The translations under genes were made by a program, and so were the position numbers. Below, in pieces: positions 9,807-20,673 of a DNA stretch of 64,000 bases. A model generated the notes under the pieces. The model made no database searches, was not told the DNA's origin, and saw only the letters and a program-made list of their open reading frames with translations. The stretch comes from Halomonas sp. YLGW01 (GTDB taxonomy: Bacteria; Pseudomonadota; Gammaproteobacteria; Pseudomonadales; Halomonadaceae), in the NCBI RefSeq assembly GCF_014840935.1, contig NZ_CP062005.1, forward strand, positions 1,054,001-1,118,000, written 5' to 3'. Numbering within the stretch: position 1 is the first letter of the stretch; each line of letters opens with the position of its first letter.

Positions 9807-10334
9807 TTATTGCTGGGGAGTCAGGGTCATGCGCACGCGCTGGCGTGTCTCGCCATCGTTGTCGACGCCGCTGTCGGCTTCGACCAGGCGGCGATCCAGG
9901 TAGTAGTCGACCCTGGCGCCGCTGAATCTGTCCCGGCCACGGTGAAGTTCCGCCTGGTCGATCAGCTCCACCCGCCGCTCGAGGGTATGGTAGACGATGG
10001 TGCGTCCCCAGCCCTTGACGAGGGGCGCCTCGGGGCTCGGCTGCTGTTCGATGTAGGCTCGCTCGCCGGTGGCGCGTACGCGGGAGACCTCGCCCTGATC
10101 GGTGCGGGAGATGGTGACGCGCTGGCCGGTCAGCTGCATGCTGCCCTGGCGCATGTCGACGTCGCCGCTGTAGACGGCGGTGCCGGCCTGGTCGTCGAGC
10201 TCGAGGCGATCGGCGACGATCTCGATGGGGGCGCTGGCATCGCCGTCGAGGGCCATGGCCGGCAGCGTGATCAGGCTCAGCAGGGCGGGCAGCAGCAGGC
10301 CAAGAGCCCGGCGGGTAAGGTCGCGTCGCGTCAT
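9807..10334 (-). CDS. lptA: LPS transport periplasmic protein LptA
   Basis: A 175-residue OstA-like protein forming the periplasmic bridge for lipopolysaccharide. An N-terminal signal peptide (twin-basic start, hydrophobic core, PAMA cleavage region) precedes the beta-jellyroll with [24 protein letters not shown] chose ATG 10334 because it overlaps the lptC stop by four bases and begins the signal peptide; the longer open frame upstream lies out of frame over lptC. Confidence 0.95.
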   Translation of the reverse strand: MTRRDLTRRALGLLLPALLSLITLPAMALDGDASAPIEIVADRLELDDQAGTAVYSGDVDMRQGSMQLTGQRVTISRTDQGEVSRVRATGERAYIEQQPSPEAPLVKGWGRTIVYHTLERRVELIDQAELHRGRDRFSGARVDYYLDRRLVEADSGVDNDGETRQRVRMTLTPQQ

Positions 10335-10912
10335 GGGGCTTGCTCCTCGGGGGGGTGAAAACCGCGTACGTTGCCGGTCAGCTGCAGCCGGTCGTCGTCG
10401 AACCAGACATCCAGCCTGTCGCCGCGCACGCGCTGCGAGGACTGAGTGATGCGCGCCTCGCTGTCGCTCCAGGCATGATTGGTGTCGGTGTCGATGTTCA
10501 GGGTCTCGGTGTTCAGTTGCCAGCCCTCGCCGGGGGATTCCAGGTGGGCCGCACCGCTCAGCACCAGCGGGTTGCCGCCGGGGCCGAGGGTGCCTTGTCG
10601 GCCGCTGGCCCGCCACAGTTCCCCGTCGTCATCGAGCAGGCGCGTCCGGGGCGTGTCGGCGCGGGTCGTGTCGTCGTGAGGGGTGTGAACCAGGCGCGGT
10701 GTCTCCAGGCGCTGATGCGGGCGCCCCTGGGCATCGAAGCGGGTCAGGGTCACGCCCTCGAGGTAGAAGTCGGGCTCACCGGCGCTGTCGGTAGGCACCG
10801 GCCCCGGCGCGCGCACGTCACGCTGCTCGACGAGCGTCAGCACGGCACCCAGGGCGACCAGCAGCAGGGCTAGCCAGACGCGGGGCGAGGGGCGGGGCAG
10901 GCGCAGTGCCAT
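10331..10912 (-). CDS. lptC: LPS export protein LptC
   Basis: A 193-residue bitopic inner-membrane protein. One N-terminal transmembrane segment ([14 protein letters not shown]) anchors a periplasmic OstA-like domain that passes lipopolysaccharide from LptBFG to LptA. Segments such as [16 protein letters not shown] and the C-terminal [19 protein letters not shown] are typical. ATG 10912 overlaps the kdsC stop codon, supporting that start over an in-frame start farther upstream. Confidence 0.94.
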   Translation of the reverse strand: MALRLPRPSPRVWLALLLVALGAVLTLVEQRDVRAPGPVPTDSAGEPDFYLEGVTLTRFDAQGRPHQRLETPRLVHTPHDDTTRADTPRTRLLDDDGELWRASGRQGTLGPGGNPLVLSGAAHLESPGEGWQLNTETLNIDTDTNHAWSDSEARITQSSQRVRGDRLDVWFDDDRLQLTGNVRGFHPPEEQAP

Positions 10913-11481
10913 CAGGGCCGACCGCGATCCGTGGCATCTAGGCTGTATCGGTCCATCACCGCGGCCCAATGGCCCTGGCTCTCCAGCAGGGTGTCGCAGA
11001 TATCGCGCACGGCCCCGTGGCCGCCGCTGCGTTCGGTGACCCAGTCGGCCTCGCGACGCATGTAGGGCGGCGCGTTGGGTACGGTGATGCCGAGGCCGGC
11101 CGCTTGGATGGCGGCCAGATCCTGAAGGTCATCGCCACAGTAGGCGGCCTGCTCAAGCTCGAGACCGAGGCTTTGGGTCAGTTCGCGCAGGGCGGTGAGC
11201 TTGTCGTCCCGGTGCTGGAAGACGTGCTCGATCCCCAGGGCGGCGGCGCGCTGGGTGACCATCGGCGATTCGCGGCCGGTGATCAGGGCGACCTCGACGC
11301 CGGCCTGGCGCAGCAGCTTGATGCCATGGCCGTCCTGGGTGTGAAAGGCCTTGATCTCGATGCCGTCGGCCTGGAAATAGAGGCGGCCGTCGGTGAGAAC
11401 GCCGTCCACGTCCAGGGCCAGCAGCCTGACTTTTCGTGCGCGATCGGCAAGCGTCGGGGCGAGCGGTGAATCGGGTGACAT
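10912..11481 (-). CDS. kdsC: 3-deoxy-D-manno-octulosonate 8-phosphate phosphatase KdsC
   Basis: A 189-residue HAD-superfamily phosphatase without a cap domain. Motif I is DVDGVLTDG near residue 24, motif II is LITGRES, and the later acidic motif is YCGDDLQDL. It removes phosphate from Kdo-8-phosphate to give Kdo, the inner-core sugar of lipopolysaccharide. It sits between kdsD and lptC with a 9-base gap and a 1-base overlap, so it is co-transcribed. Confidence 0.96.
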   Translation of the reverse strand: MSPDSPLAPTLADRARKVRLLALDVDGVLTDGRLYFQADGIEIKAFHTQDGHGIKLLRQAGVEVALITGRESPMVTQRAAALGIEHVFQHRDDKLTALRELTQSLGLELEQAAYCGDDLQDLAAIQAAGLGITVPNAPPYMRREADWVTERSGGHGAVRDICDTLLESQGHWAAVMDRYSLDATDRGRP

Positions 11482-11490
11482 GACAACTCC

Positions 11491-12471
11491 TTAGATGACG
11501 CCGCTTCTCAGCAGGTCGTGCATGTGCAGGGCGCCGACCGGGCGGCTTTCTCCGTCGACCACGGCCAGCGCGCTGATGCGGCTCTCTTCCATGATACGCA
11601 CCGCTTCGGCCGCAAGCACGTCGGCCTGGGTGCGCTTGCCGGGAGAGGTCATGACCTCTTCGACGCGCAGGGCGTGCAGATCGCTATGCTGGTCGAGGGT
11701 GCGGCGCAGGTCGCCGTCGGTGTAGACACCGGCGAGGCGACCGTCCGGGGCGATCACGCAGGTGAAGCCGAGTCCCTGGCGCGTGATCTCGATCAAGGCG
11801 TCGCGCAGCGGGCTGCCCAACGGCACCTGTGGCAGGCGGTCGCCCTGATGCATCAGGTCGCCCACGGTAAGCAGCAGTCGTCGTCCCAGGCTACCGCCGG
11901 GATGCGAGAGGGCGAAGTCCTCGGCGGTGAAGCCGCGGGCCTCGAGCAGTGCCACCGCCAGGGCATCGCCCAGCACCAGGGCGGCGGTGGTGGAGGCGGT
12001 CGGTGCCAGGTCCAGTGGGCAGGCCTCACGTTCGACGCCGGCATCGAGGTGGGCCTCGGCGTGGCGGGCCAGCGTCGAATCGGGGCGGCCGGTCATGCTG
12101 ATCAGCGGCACATCCATGCGCTTGAGCAGCGGCAGCAGGGCGGTCACCTCGGCAGTCTCGCCGGAGTTGGACAGTGCCAGCACCACGTCGCCGGGCGTGA
12201 TCATGCCCAGATCGCCATGGCTGGCCTCGCCTGGGTGGACGAAGAAGGCCGGGGTGCCGGTGCTGGCGAGCGTCGCTGCGATCTTGCCGCCGACATGGCC
12301 GGACTTGCCCATGCCGGTGACCACCACGCGGCCCGAGCAGCCGAGCAGCAGCTCGCAGGCGCGGTCGAAGCCGGCGTCGATACGGGCCTCGAGGGCCTCG
12401 ATGGCATCGCGTTCGATACCCAGGGTGCGGCGCGCGCTGGCCCGATAGGCCGAATCTTGTGCATCAGTCAT
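11491..12471 (-). CDS. kdsD: Arabinose-5-phosphate isomerase KdsD
   Basis: A 326-residue enzyme that converts ribulose-5-phosphate to arabinose-5-phosphate, the first committed precursor of Kdo. It has an N-terminal SIS sugar-isomerase domain (TGMGKSGHVGGKIAATL, then ALSNSGETAE) followed by two CBS domains in the C-terminal 120 residues. I chose ATG 12471 (MTDAQDSAYR) because it fits family length; the frame is open to 12552. Confidence 0.95.
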   Translation of the reverse strand: MTDAQDSAYRASARRTLGIERDAIEALEARIDAGFDRACELLLGCSGRVVVTGMGKSGHVGGKIAATLASTGTPAFFVHPGEASHGDLGMITPGDVVLALSNSGETAEVTALLPLLKRMDVPLISMTGRPDSTLARHAEAHLDAGVEREACPLDLAPTASTTAALVLGDALAVALLEARGFTAEDFALSHPGGSLGRRLLLTVGDLMHQGDRLPQVPLGSPLRDALIEITRQGLGFTCVIAPDGRLAGVYTDGDLRRTLDQHSDLHALRVEEVMTSPGKRTQADVLAAEAVRIMEESRISALAVVDGESRPVGALHMHDLLRSGVI

Positions 12472-12502
12472 GGGGAAATTGTTGCCCGTTGTCAGGTGTC
12501 GC

Positions 12503-13477
12503 TCAAGCGCCCGTGAGGCTGGACTGGAGCAGTAGGCCCAGGTAGCCGACATAGATCAGCACCAGCAGGGCGCCGGGGAGGCGGCCCAGGGTGCCGCGGC
12601 GCTGCCACAACAGCCAGCTGCCGAGCAGTAGGGTCAGCAGCAGCATGGTGGGATAGTCGCGGCTGATGGCGTGGGCATCGACCGGGCCCGGGGCGAGCAG
12701 GCCGGGCATCGGCAGCACCGCCAGCATGTTGAACAGGTTCGAGCCGATGACGTTGCCGATGGCGATATCGTGGTGTCGCTTCAGGGCGCTGGCCACGCAG
12801 GCGCCGAGTTCCGGCAGGCTGGTGCCGATGGCGACCACGGTGAGGCCGATCACCAGCTCGCTGACGCCGAAAGCACTGGCGATCTCGCTGGCGCCCCACA
12901 CCAGTAGGCGGGAACTCGCCACCAGCAGGATCAGGGTGGCGATCAGCCAGGCCAGCGCCCGGGGCAAGGCCATGTCCGGGATCTCGCCGTCCTGAGTGTC
13001 GCCGTCGCCGTTGCCGCCATCGGCCTTGAACAGCCACCACAGGCTGAAGATCAGCAGGGCGGCCAGCAGCAGGGCATCGAAGAGGCCCAGTTCACCGTCG
13101 GCCAGCGCGTAGCCGGCAAGCCCGGTGGCGCCCAGCAACAGGGGGAGTTCGCGGCGCACGATCGAGAAACGCACCGGCACCGGCACGATCAGGGCGGTGA
13201 TGCCGAGCACCAGGCCGATATTGGCGATGTTGGACCCCAGGGCGTTACCGGTGGCGAGATCAGGCGTGCCATCGAGCGAGGCCATGATGGCGACGATGAT
13301 CTCGGGGGCCGAGGTGCCCAGCGCGACGATGGTCATGCCGATCAGCAGTGTGCTCATGCCCGCCCGATACGCCGTGGCGGCCGCGGCGCCCACGAAGCGG
13401 TCGGCGCTCCACAAGAGGCCCAGGAAGCCAAGCACGACGGCGAGCAGGGGTAGCAGCATCATTAAGGAGGGATCCAT
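12503..13477 (-). CDS. Calcium/sodium antiporter family protein (YrbG/CaxA-like)
   Basis: A 324-residue membrane protein with about ten hydrophobic segments. It has the two inverted alpha repeats of the cation/Ca2+ exchanger family: ALGTSAPEIIVAI with GNALGSNIANIGLV in the first half and AIGTSLPELGACV with GNVIGSNLFNMLAV in the second. The acidic residue in each G-T-S-x-P-E motif is the ion ligand. A good ribosome-binding site AAGGAGG precedes ATG 13477. In related bacteria this gene lies next to kdsD and divergent from mlaF, as here. The exact cation is unproven. Confidence 0.9.
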   Translation of the reverse strand: MDPSLMMLLPLLAVVLGFLGLLWSADRFVGAAAATAYRAGMSTLLIGMTIVALGTSAPEIIVAIMASLDGTPDLATGNALGSNIANIGLVLGITALIVPVPVRFSIVRRELPLLLGATGLAGYALADGELGLFDALLLAALLIFSLWWLFKADGGNGDGDTQDGEIPDMALPRALAWLIATLILLVASSRLLVWGASEIASAFGVSELVIGLTVVAIGTSLPELGACVASALKRHHDIAIGNVIGSNLFNMLAVLPMPGLLAPGPVDAHAISRDYPTMLLLTLLLGSWLLWQRRGTLGRLPGALLVLIYVGYLGLLLQSSLTGA

Positions 13478-13567
13478 GTCGGTCAGTGAGAAGCGGCCAA
13501 TTAAACGCGTTGAGGCGCCGCGAATCAAGGCGAGTCGCGGCGCCTGCGCGGGGCGCTAGCGGGGATC

Positions 13568-13596
13568 GTGGCAGTTAATATACAATGTTCGATAAT
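13568..13596 (+). promoter_or_regulatory. Probable promoter of the mla operon
   Basis: GTGGCA at 13568 and GATAAT at 13591 are separated by 17 bases, a fair sigma-70 promoter. A second possible -10 (TACAAT at 13581) overlaps. A ribosome-binding site GGAGGT at 13605 precedes the mlaF ATG. Confidence 0.5.
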
Positions 13597-13619
13597 TTTC
13601 GGGTGGAGGTTAGGACGCC

Positions 13620-14432
13620 ATGCACGATTCACCCCTGGTGGTGGTCGAAGGGCTACGCTTTTCTCGTGGCGATAGGGAAATCTTTCGGGGCGTGGATCTC
13701 GCCATCCCCCGTGGCAAGATCACGGCGATCATGGGGCCGAGTGGATCCGGCAAGACCACCCTGCTCAAGCTGATCGGTGGCCAGCTGGCCCCGGATGCGG
13801 GCCGGGTGATGATCGATGGCGAGGATCTCCATGCCCTGAGTCGCAAGAAGCTGTTCGCCCTGCGGCGGCGGATGGGCATGCTGTTTCAGAGCGGCGCCTT
13901 GTTCTCGGACCTGAGCGTCTTCGAGAACGTGGCCTTTCCGCTGCGGGTGCACACGGACCTGCCCGACGCCATGATTCGCGACGTGGTGTTGATGAAACTC
14001 GAGGCCGTGGGGTTGCGCGGCGCCCGCGAGTTGATGCCGGCCGAGCTGTCCGGCGGCATGGCGCGCCGGGTGGCGCTGGCACGGGCGCTGGCCTTGGACC
14101 CGGAGCTGATCTTCTACGATGAGCCCTTCGTCGGCCAGGACCCTATTTCCATGGGTGTGCTGGTGCAGCTGATTCGTCGCGTCAACGATGCCCTGGGGCT
14201 CACCGCCGTGGTGGTCTCCCACGACATCAAGGAGACGCTGTCGATCGCCGACTATGTCTATGTAATCGCCGACGGCAAGGTGATGGCTCAGGGTACGCCC
14301 GAGAGCCTCGATGTCGATCAGGATCCCCGCGTCCGCCAATTCATGCACGGCGAGCCCGACGGGCCGGTGCCGTTTCATTATCCGGCGGATGATTTCTATA
14401 CGGACATGCTCAACGGAGGAGGGCAGCCATGA
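13620..14432 (+). CDS. mlaF: Phospholipid ABC transporter ATP-binding protein MlaF
   Basis: A 270-residue ABC ATPase of the MlaFEDB complex, which keeps outer-membrane lipid asymmetry by moving phospholipids between the membranes. Motifs: Walker [10 protein letters not shown] near residue 40, signature [15 protein letters not shown], Walker [14 protein letters not shown] and VVVSHDIKE. The unusual LSGGM signature is typical of MlaF. The stop overlaps the mlaE start. Confidence 0.97.
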   Translation: MHDSPLVVVEGLRFSRGDREIFRGVDLAIPRGKITAIMGPSGSGKTTLLKLIGGQLAPDAGRVMIDGEDLHALSRKKLFALRRRMGMLFQSGALFSDLSVFENVAFPLRVHTDLPDAMIRDVVLMKLEAVGLRGARELMPAELSGGMARRVALARALALDPELIFYDEPFVGQDPISMGVLVQLIRRVNDALGLTAVVVSHDIKETLSIADYVYVIADGKVMAQGTPESLDVDQDPRVRQFMHGEPDGPVPFHYPADDFYTDMLNGGGQP

Positions 14433-15211
14433 TCACGCGGATTACCCGCCTGGGTCGTCAGGGCTGCGATCTGCTCGAGGCGCTGGGGCGGGCCGGACTG
14501 TTTCTCGCCCAGTCATCGGTGGGATGGCCCTCCGGTGAGGGGGTCTATCTGTGGCTACGCCAGATGCATTTCATCGGCGTGCTGTCGCTTGCCATCGTGC
14601 TGGTGTCGGGGCTGTTCATCGGCATGGTGCTGGCCCTGCAGGGCTACACCATCCTGGTGGACTTCGGCGCCGAGGATGCCTTGGGGCAGATGGTCTCGCT
14701 GTCGCTGCTGCGCGAGCTGGCCCCGGTGGTGGCGGCGCTGCTGTTCGCCGGCCGTGCGGGCTCGGCGCTGACCGCCGAGATCGGTCTGATGAAGGCCACC
14801 GAACAGCTGAGCAGCATGGAAATGATCGGCGTCGATCCGCTCAAGCGGGTGGTGGCGCCGCGCCTGTGGGCGGGCTTCGTGTCTCTGCCGCTGCTGACCG
14901 TGGGGTTCAGCGTCGTCGGCGTCTGGGGTGGGCATCTGGTGGGCGTCGAGTGGCTTGGCGTCTACGAGGGCTCCTACTGGGGCAACATGCAGGCCAGCGT
15001 CGATTTCATCGAGGATGTCGGCAATGGCATGCTCAAGAGTCTGGCCTTCGCCCTGGTCGTGACCTGGATCGCGGTGTTCCAGGGCTATGACCTGGTGCCG
15101 ACCTCGGAAGGCATTTCACGCGCTACCACAAGAACGGTGGTGTATTCCTCGCTGGCGGTACTGGGACTGGATTTCGTGCTGACCGCGCTGATGTTTGGAG
15201 AACTGGGATGA
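14429..15211 (+). CDS. mlaE: Phospholipid ABC transporter permease MlaE
   Basis: A 260-residue permease with about five hydrophobic helices. The MlaE family signature is visible in [44 protein letters not shown]. It forms the membrane dimer of the Mla complex. It overlaps mlaF and mlaD by four bases each (ATGA junctions), so the operon is translationally coupled. Confidence 0.97.
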   Translation: MITRITRLGRQGCDLLEALGRAGLFLAQSSVGWPSGEGVYLWLRQMHFIGVLSLAIVLVSGLFIGMVLALQGYTILVDFGAEDALGQMVSLSLLRELAPVVAALLFAGRAGSALTAEIGLMKATEQLSSMEMIGVDPLKRVVAPRLWAGFVSLPLLTVGFSVVGVWGGHLVGVEWLGVYEGSYWGNMQASVDFIEDVGNGMLKSLAFALVVTWIAVFQGYDLVPTSEGISRATTRTVVYSSLAVLGLDFVLTALMFGELG

Positions 15212-15672
15212 AGCGCAGCAAGATGATGGAGTTTGGGGTCGGGCTGTTCATGCTGGCCGGGATTCTCGGGATCGTCTTCCTGGGGTTGGGCGTCAGTGGC
15301 CTCGCCTTCAAGGGCGGCGAGGAGACCTATACCCTGGAGGCCAACTTCGCCAATATCGGCGGGCTGAAGCCCCGGGCTCGGGTTACCATGGCCGGGGTGA
15401 CCGTCGGTCGGGTGGAGGAGGTCGAGCTGGATACCGAGTGGTATGACGCCCGCGTCACCCTGTCCCTCGACAGTCGCCTGGAGGGGCAGTTGTCTCGCGA
15501 CACCACGGCCTCGATTCTCACCTCCGGGCTGCTCGGCGAGCAGTATGTCGGCCTGTCGGTGGGGGGCGACCCCGAGACCCTGGCCGACGGTGATACCATC
15601 AGCGACACCCAGTCGGCCCTGGTGCTGGAGGAGTTGATCCAGCAGTTCGTGGCCAATATGGCCAAGGAATGA
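15208..15672 (+). CDS. mlaD: Phospholipid-binding protein MlaD (MCE domain)
   Basis: A 154-residue protein with an N-terminal transmembrane anchor ([20 protein letters not shown]) and one MCE domain ([29 protein letters not shown]). It forms the periplasmic hexameric ring of the complex and exchanges lipid with MlaC. The length is typical of the short MlaD of this group. Confidence 0.96.
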   Translation: MKRSKMMEFGVGLFMLAGILGIVFLGLGVSGLAFKGGEETYTLEANFANIGGLKPRARVTMAGVTVGRVEEVELDTEWYDARVTLSLDSRLEGQLSRDTTASILTSGLLGEQYVGLSVGGDPETLADGDTISDTQSALVLEELIQQFVANMAKE

Positions 15673-15725
15673 CCGTGACGATGACCATGAACAGCCCTGA
15701 CATGACCTACCGAGAGAGACGATCC

Positions 15726-16382
15726 ATGCGCGTTCACCTGCCCTCTGTTACCCGCTGGCTGCTGGCCTTGGTGCTGTGCGTCGTGATGATGCCCGCCCAG
15801 GCGCAGGCCAATGCTCCGAGCCAGGCGCCCGATGAGCTGATCCGCCAGAGCATCGACGACCTGATGGGCAAGATCGAAGGTCGTCGTGGCTACTTCTCCG
15901 AGCACGTGGATGAGCTCGAAGCACTGGTCGAGGAGAGCCTTCATGACGTCGCCGACTTCCGCTACATCGGCGCCAGCGTGATGGGGCGCTATTTCCGCAA
16001 CGCCACGCCCGCTCAGCGCTCCCGCTTCGTCGACACCTTCCGTCAGACGCTGATCGACACCTATGCCAAGGGGCTGGTGACCTTCGACTACCGGGAGATC
16101 CGCGTGCTCGACCAGCAGCAGGCGTCTCGCGAGCCCGGTCAGGCCAGCGTCGACATGGAAGTGGTCGCCAACGATGGTGCCGTCTATCCGGTCAGCTACT
16201 CCCTGCGCCTGAGCGGCGGCGAGTGGAAGGTCGTCAACGTGATCGTCAATGGCATCAATCTGGGACTGACGTTCCGTAACCAGTTCGATCAGGCGATGCG
16301 CGACAATGGCCGTGATTACGATGCCACCATCAATGGCTGGTCGCCCGAGGTGGAGATCGGCGACGAAGAGCAGGGCGCATGA
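15726..16382 (+). CDS. mlaC: Periplasmic phospholipid-binding protein MlaC
   Basis: A 218-residue Ttg2D/MlaC family protein that shuttles phospholipid between MlaD and the outer-membrane MlaA. ATG 15726 gives a clean signal peptide (MRVHLPSVTRWLLALVLCVV, cleavage near AQA). The frame is also open to ATG 15669, which would overlap the mlaD stop but put 19 polar residues before the signal. I prefer 15726, though coupled initiation at 15669 is possible. Recognisable core: DFRYIGASVMGRYFRNATPAQ and NVIVNGINLGLTFRNQF. Confidence 0.94.
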   Translation: MRVHLPSVTRWLLALVLCVVMMPAQAQANAPSQAPDELIRQSIDDLMGKIEGRRGYFSEHVDELEALVEESLHDVADFRYIGASVMGRYFRNATPAQRSRFVDTFRQTLIDTYAKGLVTFDYREIRVLDQQQASREPGQASVDMEVVANDGAVYPVSYSLRLSGGEWKVVNVIVNGINLGLTFRNQFDQAMRDNGRDYDATINGWSPEVEIGDEEQGA

Positions 16383-16729
16383 CCCGTCTCTTCGACGCTC
16401 AGGGGGTGTGCCTCGAGGCTGTCGAGGGTGAGCTGGCCGTCAGCGGCGACGTGGATTTCGACGTTGCCGCGCCGCTGGCCGCTGCCGGCGCCAGCTGGCT
16501 TGCCGAACAGCACGCCGCCCACGGGCTCCGTCTCGACCTGCGTGGTGTCGATCGGGTCAGCAGCGCCGCCTTGAGCGTGATGCTCGAGTGGCTGCGCAGC
16601 GCTCGTCGAGCCGGTCTCGAGGTGCAGTGCGTGCAGCTGTCGCCGGCGCTTGCCAAGCTCACGGCGCTGGCCGGACTGGATTCCCTCCTGCCTCAGGGCC
16701 AGGCCCGCGAGACGACCTCGGCGGACTGA
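16379..16729 (+). CDS. mlaB: STAS-domain protein MlaB
   Basis: A 116-residue single STAS domain, with DLRGVDRVSSAALSVMLEWL as the conserved helix and phosphorylatable-serine region. MlaB binds MlaF and is needed for assembly and activity of the complex. The sequence is divergent, as usual for this family, so identification leans on position after mlaC with a 4-base overlap. Confidence 0.9.
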   Translation: MTRLFDAQGVCLEAVEGELAVSGDVDFDVAAPLAAAGASWLAEQHAAHGLRLDLRGVDRVSSAALSVMLEWLRSARRAGLEVQCVQLSPALAKLTALAGLDSLLPQGQARETTSAD

Positions 16730-16880
16730 TCCCGTCCGCCGAGGTGATCGGGCGTGGCCCTGGCATTTTCTTCCCCATCGCCATCGGCGGCGCTTTTGAT
16801 TACCATGTGGCCTTTCTTCGTCTCGTGATGCGGTGATCTGCCTTCACCGCACCCTTCCGTGTTCCCAAGGAGGCATCCCC

Positions 16881-17135
16881 ATGCAACCCCAAGACGTCAA
16901 GGCGCTGCTCGAGACGCGCATTGCCGACTGTGATTTCCACATCCAGGGCGAAGGCTGCAACTTTCAGGTCATTGCCGTGGGCGAGGTCTTCAATGGCCTG
17001 ACACCGGTCAAGCGCCAGCAGTTGATCTACGGGGCCCTCTCCGAGGAAATCGCCAGCGGTGCCCTGCATGCCGTCAGCATCAAGACCTATACCCCGGCCC
17101 AGTGGCAGACTGCTGCCGACAGTGCCGGGGCCTGA
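16881..17135 (+). CDS. ibaG: BolA family protein IbaG
   Basis: An 84-residue BolA-like protein with CDFHIQGEGCNFQVIAVGEVFNGL and the conserved VKRQQLIYGAL helix. BolA proteins bind [2Fe-2S] clusters together with monothiol glutaredoxins. ATG 16881 has a good ribosome-binding site (AAGGAGG at 16867). The order mlaB-ibaG-murA is conserved in many gammaproteobacteria. Confidence 0.94.
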   Translation: MQPQDVKALLETRIADCDFHIQGEGCNFQVIAVGEVFNGLTPVKRQQLIYGALSEEIASGALHAVSIKTYTPAQWQTAADSAGA

Positions 17136-17139
17136 GTAA

Positions 17140-18414
<1,275 letters not shown>

Positions 18415-18440
18415 TCATCCACGGAATTGCGAATCCCATC

Positions 18441-19082
18441 ATGTCCAAGCAACTGATCCTGGCCCTCTCGAAGGGCCGCATTCTCGACGAGACCCTGCCG
18501 CTGCTGGCGGATGCCGGCATCCGGCCCGCCGAAGACCTGGGCAAGAGTCGCAAGCTGCTGTTCGATACCAACCTGCCGGACGTCAAGCTGGTGGTGATTC
18601 GCGCCACCGACGTGCCGACCTATGTGCAGCTGGGAGCCGCCGATCTGGGGGTGGCCGGCAAGGACGTGCTGCTCGAGCATGGCGCCGAGGGGCTCTATGA
18701 GCCGCTGGATCTCGAGATCGCGCGTTGCAAGCTGATGACCGCCGGCATCACCGGCGCCGAGCCGGCCAAGGCGCGCCGTCGCGTGGCGACCAAGTTCGTT
18801 TCGGTGGCGCGTCGTTACTATGCCGAGCAGGGCATTCAGGCCGAGGTCATCAAGCTCTACGGCGCCATGGAGCTGGCGCCGCTGATGAATCTGGCTGATG
18901 AAATCGTCGATATCGTCGATACCGGCAACACCCTGCGTGCTAACGGCATGGAGCCCCGGGAGAAGATCGCCGACATCAGCACGCGCCTGGTGGTCAACCA
19001 GGCCGCCATGACCATGAAGCATGATCGTCTCAAGCCGCTGCTCAACCGGCTGCGCGAGGCCGTGGCCAGTCGGCGTGGCTAG
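18441..19082 (+). CDS. hisG: ATP phosphoribosyltransferase HisG (short form)
   Basis: A 213-residue short-form HisG, the first enzyme of histidine synthesis. At this length it lacks the C-terminal regulatory domain and is expected to need HisZ, which is not in this window. The [17 protein letters not shown] terminus and the PRPP-binding [17 protein letters not shown] loop are present. I chose ATG 18441 because it gives the usual [13 protein letters not shown] start; the open frame runs farther upstream into murA. Confidence 0.96.
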   Translation: MSKQLILALSKGRILDETLPLLADAGIRPAEDLGKSRKLLFDTNLPDVKLVVIRATDVPTYVQLGAADLGVAGKDVLLEHGAEGLYEPLDLEIARCKLMTAGITGAEPAKARRRVATKFVSVARRYYAEQGIQAEVIKLYGAMELAPLMNLADEIVDIVDTGNTLRANGMEPREKIADISTRLVVNQAAMTMKHDRLKPLLNRLREAVASRRG

Positions 19083-19083
19083 T

Positions 19084-19137
19084 GAGGCAGGGGGGCGGTG
19101 CGATAGGTTGAGTGTCTTGCCCCCATAGCGTTGCCTC
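19084..19137 (+). other. Long hairpin between hisG and hisD
   Basis: GAGGCA (19084-19089) can pair with TGCCTC (19132-19137), and GGGGGC (19091-19096) with GCCCCC (19119-19124), giving a two-part stem. There is no T tract and no leader peptide rich in histidine codons, so it is not a classical his attenuator. It may stabilise or partly terminate the hisG transcript. Confidence 0.4.
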
Positions 19138-19209
19138 GCTTGTCAGCCGTCCCCCGGCAACACAAGCTTATCACCAGACTCTTCCTTCAATGTCCATGTA
19201 GAGAGCACC

Positions 19210-20532
19210 ATGACCGATTCCGTTGCCGCTTCCCTCGACATCTCGCGGTTGTCCACGCAGGACGCTGATTTCGATGCGCGCCTCGAGGCGCTGCTGGCTT
19301 GGGAAGGTGTGTCCGACGCCGAGGTGCAGTCGCGGGTCGACGAGATCCTTGGCGGTGTGCGCGAGCGTGGCGACGCCGCCCTCGTCGAGTACACCAATCG
19401 CTTCGATCGACTGTCGGCCCACAGCATGGCGGAGCTGACCATCGGCGCCGACCGGCTGCGTCAGGCCTTCGATGGGCTGCCGGCCGAGCAGCGCGAGGCG
19501 CTGGCGGCAGCCGCCGAGCGGGTGCGGAACTATCATGAGCATCAGAAGCCCGGCTCCTGGCAATATACCGAGGCGGACGGCACCGTGCTCGGCCAGCAGG
19601 TCATGCCGCTGGATCGCGCCGGCATCTACGTGCCCGGTGGCAAGGCGGCCTACCCCTCGTCGGTACTGATGAATGCCATTCCGGCCCATGTCGCGGGGGT
19701 GCGCGAGATCGTCATGGTGGTGCCGACCCCGGATGGCATCCTCAACGAGCTGGTGCTGGCGGCGGCTCACCTGGCGGGGGTCGATTGGGTCTTCACCCTG
19801 GGTGGTGCCCAGGCCGTGGCGGCGCTGGCCTATGGCACCGAGACGGTGCCTCGGGTCGACAAGATCGTAGGGCCCGGCAACATCTACGTGGCGACTGCCA
19901 AGCGGGCAGTCTTCGGCCAGGTGGGTATCGACATGATCGCCGGCCCCTCGGAGATCCTGGTGATCTCCGACGGCGGTACCGACCCGGACTGGTTGGCCAT
20001 GGATCTGTTTTCCCAGGCCGAACACGATGAGGACGCTCAGGCGATCTTCGTCAGCTGGGATGCCGCGCATGTAGAAGCGGTGGAAGAGGCCATGGCGCGC
20101 CTGCTGCCGACCATGGAGCGCGCGCCGATCATCCGCGACTCCCTGGCGGGTCGCGGTGCCCTGATCACCTGTCGCGATCGCGACGAAGCCGTGGCGCTGA
20201 TCAATCGCATCGCGCCCGAGCATCTCGAGCTGTCACTCGAGGACCCCGAGGCGTTGCTGCCCGAGATTCGTCATGCGGGAGCGATCTTCATGGGGCGCTA
20301 CACCGCCGAGGCGCTGGGTGACTACTGCGCCGGTCCCAACCATGTGCTGCCGACCTCCGGCACCGCGCGCTTCTCCTCGCCACTGGGGGTCTATGACTTC
20401 CAGAAGCGCTCTTCGATCATCCACTGCTCGGCGCAGGGGGCTTCGGCGCTGGGGCGCACCGCCTCGGTACTGGCGCGGGGCGAATCGCTGACCGCTCATG
20501 CGCGCTCAGCCGAATATCGCATCAAGGACTGA
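19210..20532 (+). CDS. hisD: Histidinol dehydrogenase HisD
   Basis: A 440-residue enzyme for the last two steps of histidine synthesis, oxidising histidinol to histidine with NAD and zinc. Recognisable blocks are [53 protein letters not shown] and [18 protein letters not shown]. The expected next gene hisC is not present; a terminator and a convergent protease gene follow. Confidence 0.97.
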   Translation: MTDSVAASLDISRLSTQDADFDARLEALLAWEGVSDAEVQSRVDEILGGVRERGDAALVEYTNRFDRLSAHSMAELTIGADRLRQAFDGLPAEQREALAAAAERVRNYHEHQKPGSWQYTEADGTVLGQQVMPLDRAGIYVPGGKAAYPSSVLMNAIPAHVAGVREIVMVVPTPDGILNELVLAAAHLAGVDWVFTLGGAQAVAALAYGTETVPRVDKIVGPGNIYVATAKRAVFGQVGIDMIAGPSEILVISDGGTDPDWLAMDLFSQAEHDEDAQAIFVSWDAAHVEAVEEAMARLLPTMERAPIIRDSLAGRGALITCRDRDEAVALINRIAPEHLELSLEDPEALLPEIRHAGAIFMGRYTAEALGDYCAGPNHVLPTSGTARFSSPLGVYDFQKRSSIIHCSAQGASALGRTASVLARGESLTAHARSAEYRIKD

Positions 20533-20572
20533 GGCGCGCGGCTCTCGATCGAGCCTGCTTCCGACTCGGTGA

Positions 20573-20600
20573 GGCCCCGCCCCTGGCGGGGCCTTCGCGT
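20573..20600 (+). terminator. Terminator after hisD
   Basis: A 9-bp perfect stem GGCCCCGCC / GGCGGGGCC with a 3-base loop is followed by a modest T-containing tail (TTCGCGTTT). It lies 40 bases after hisD. Confidence 0.6.
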
Positions 20601-20673
20601 TTCCGGGGGCTCGCTTTCCAGGCAACGAGCCCACGCCTTGCAAGTCGCTAAGGGGAGGGAGGGTTGGTCCAGT

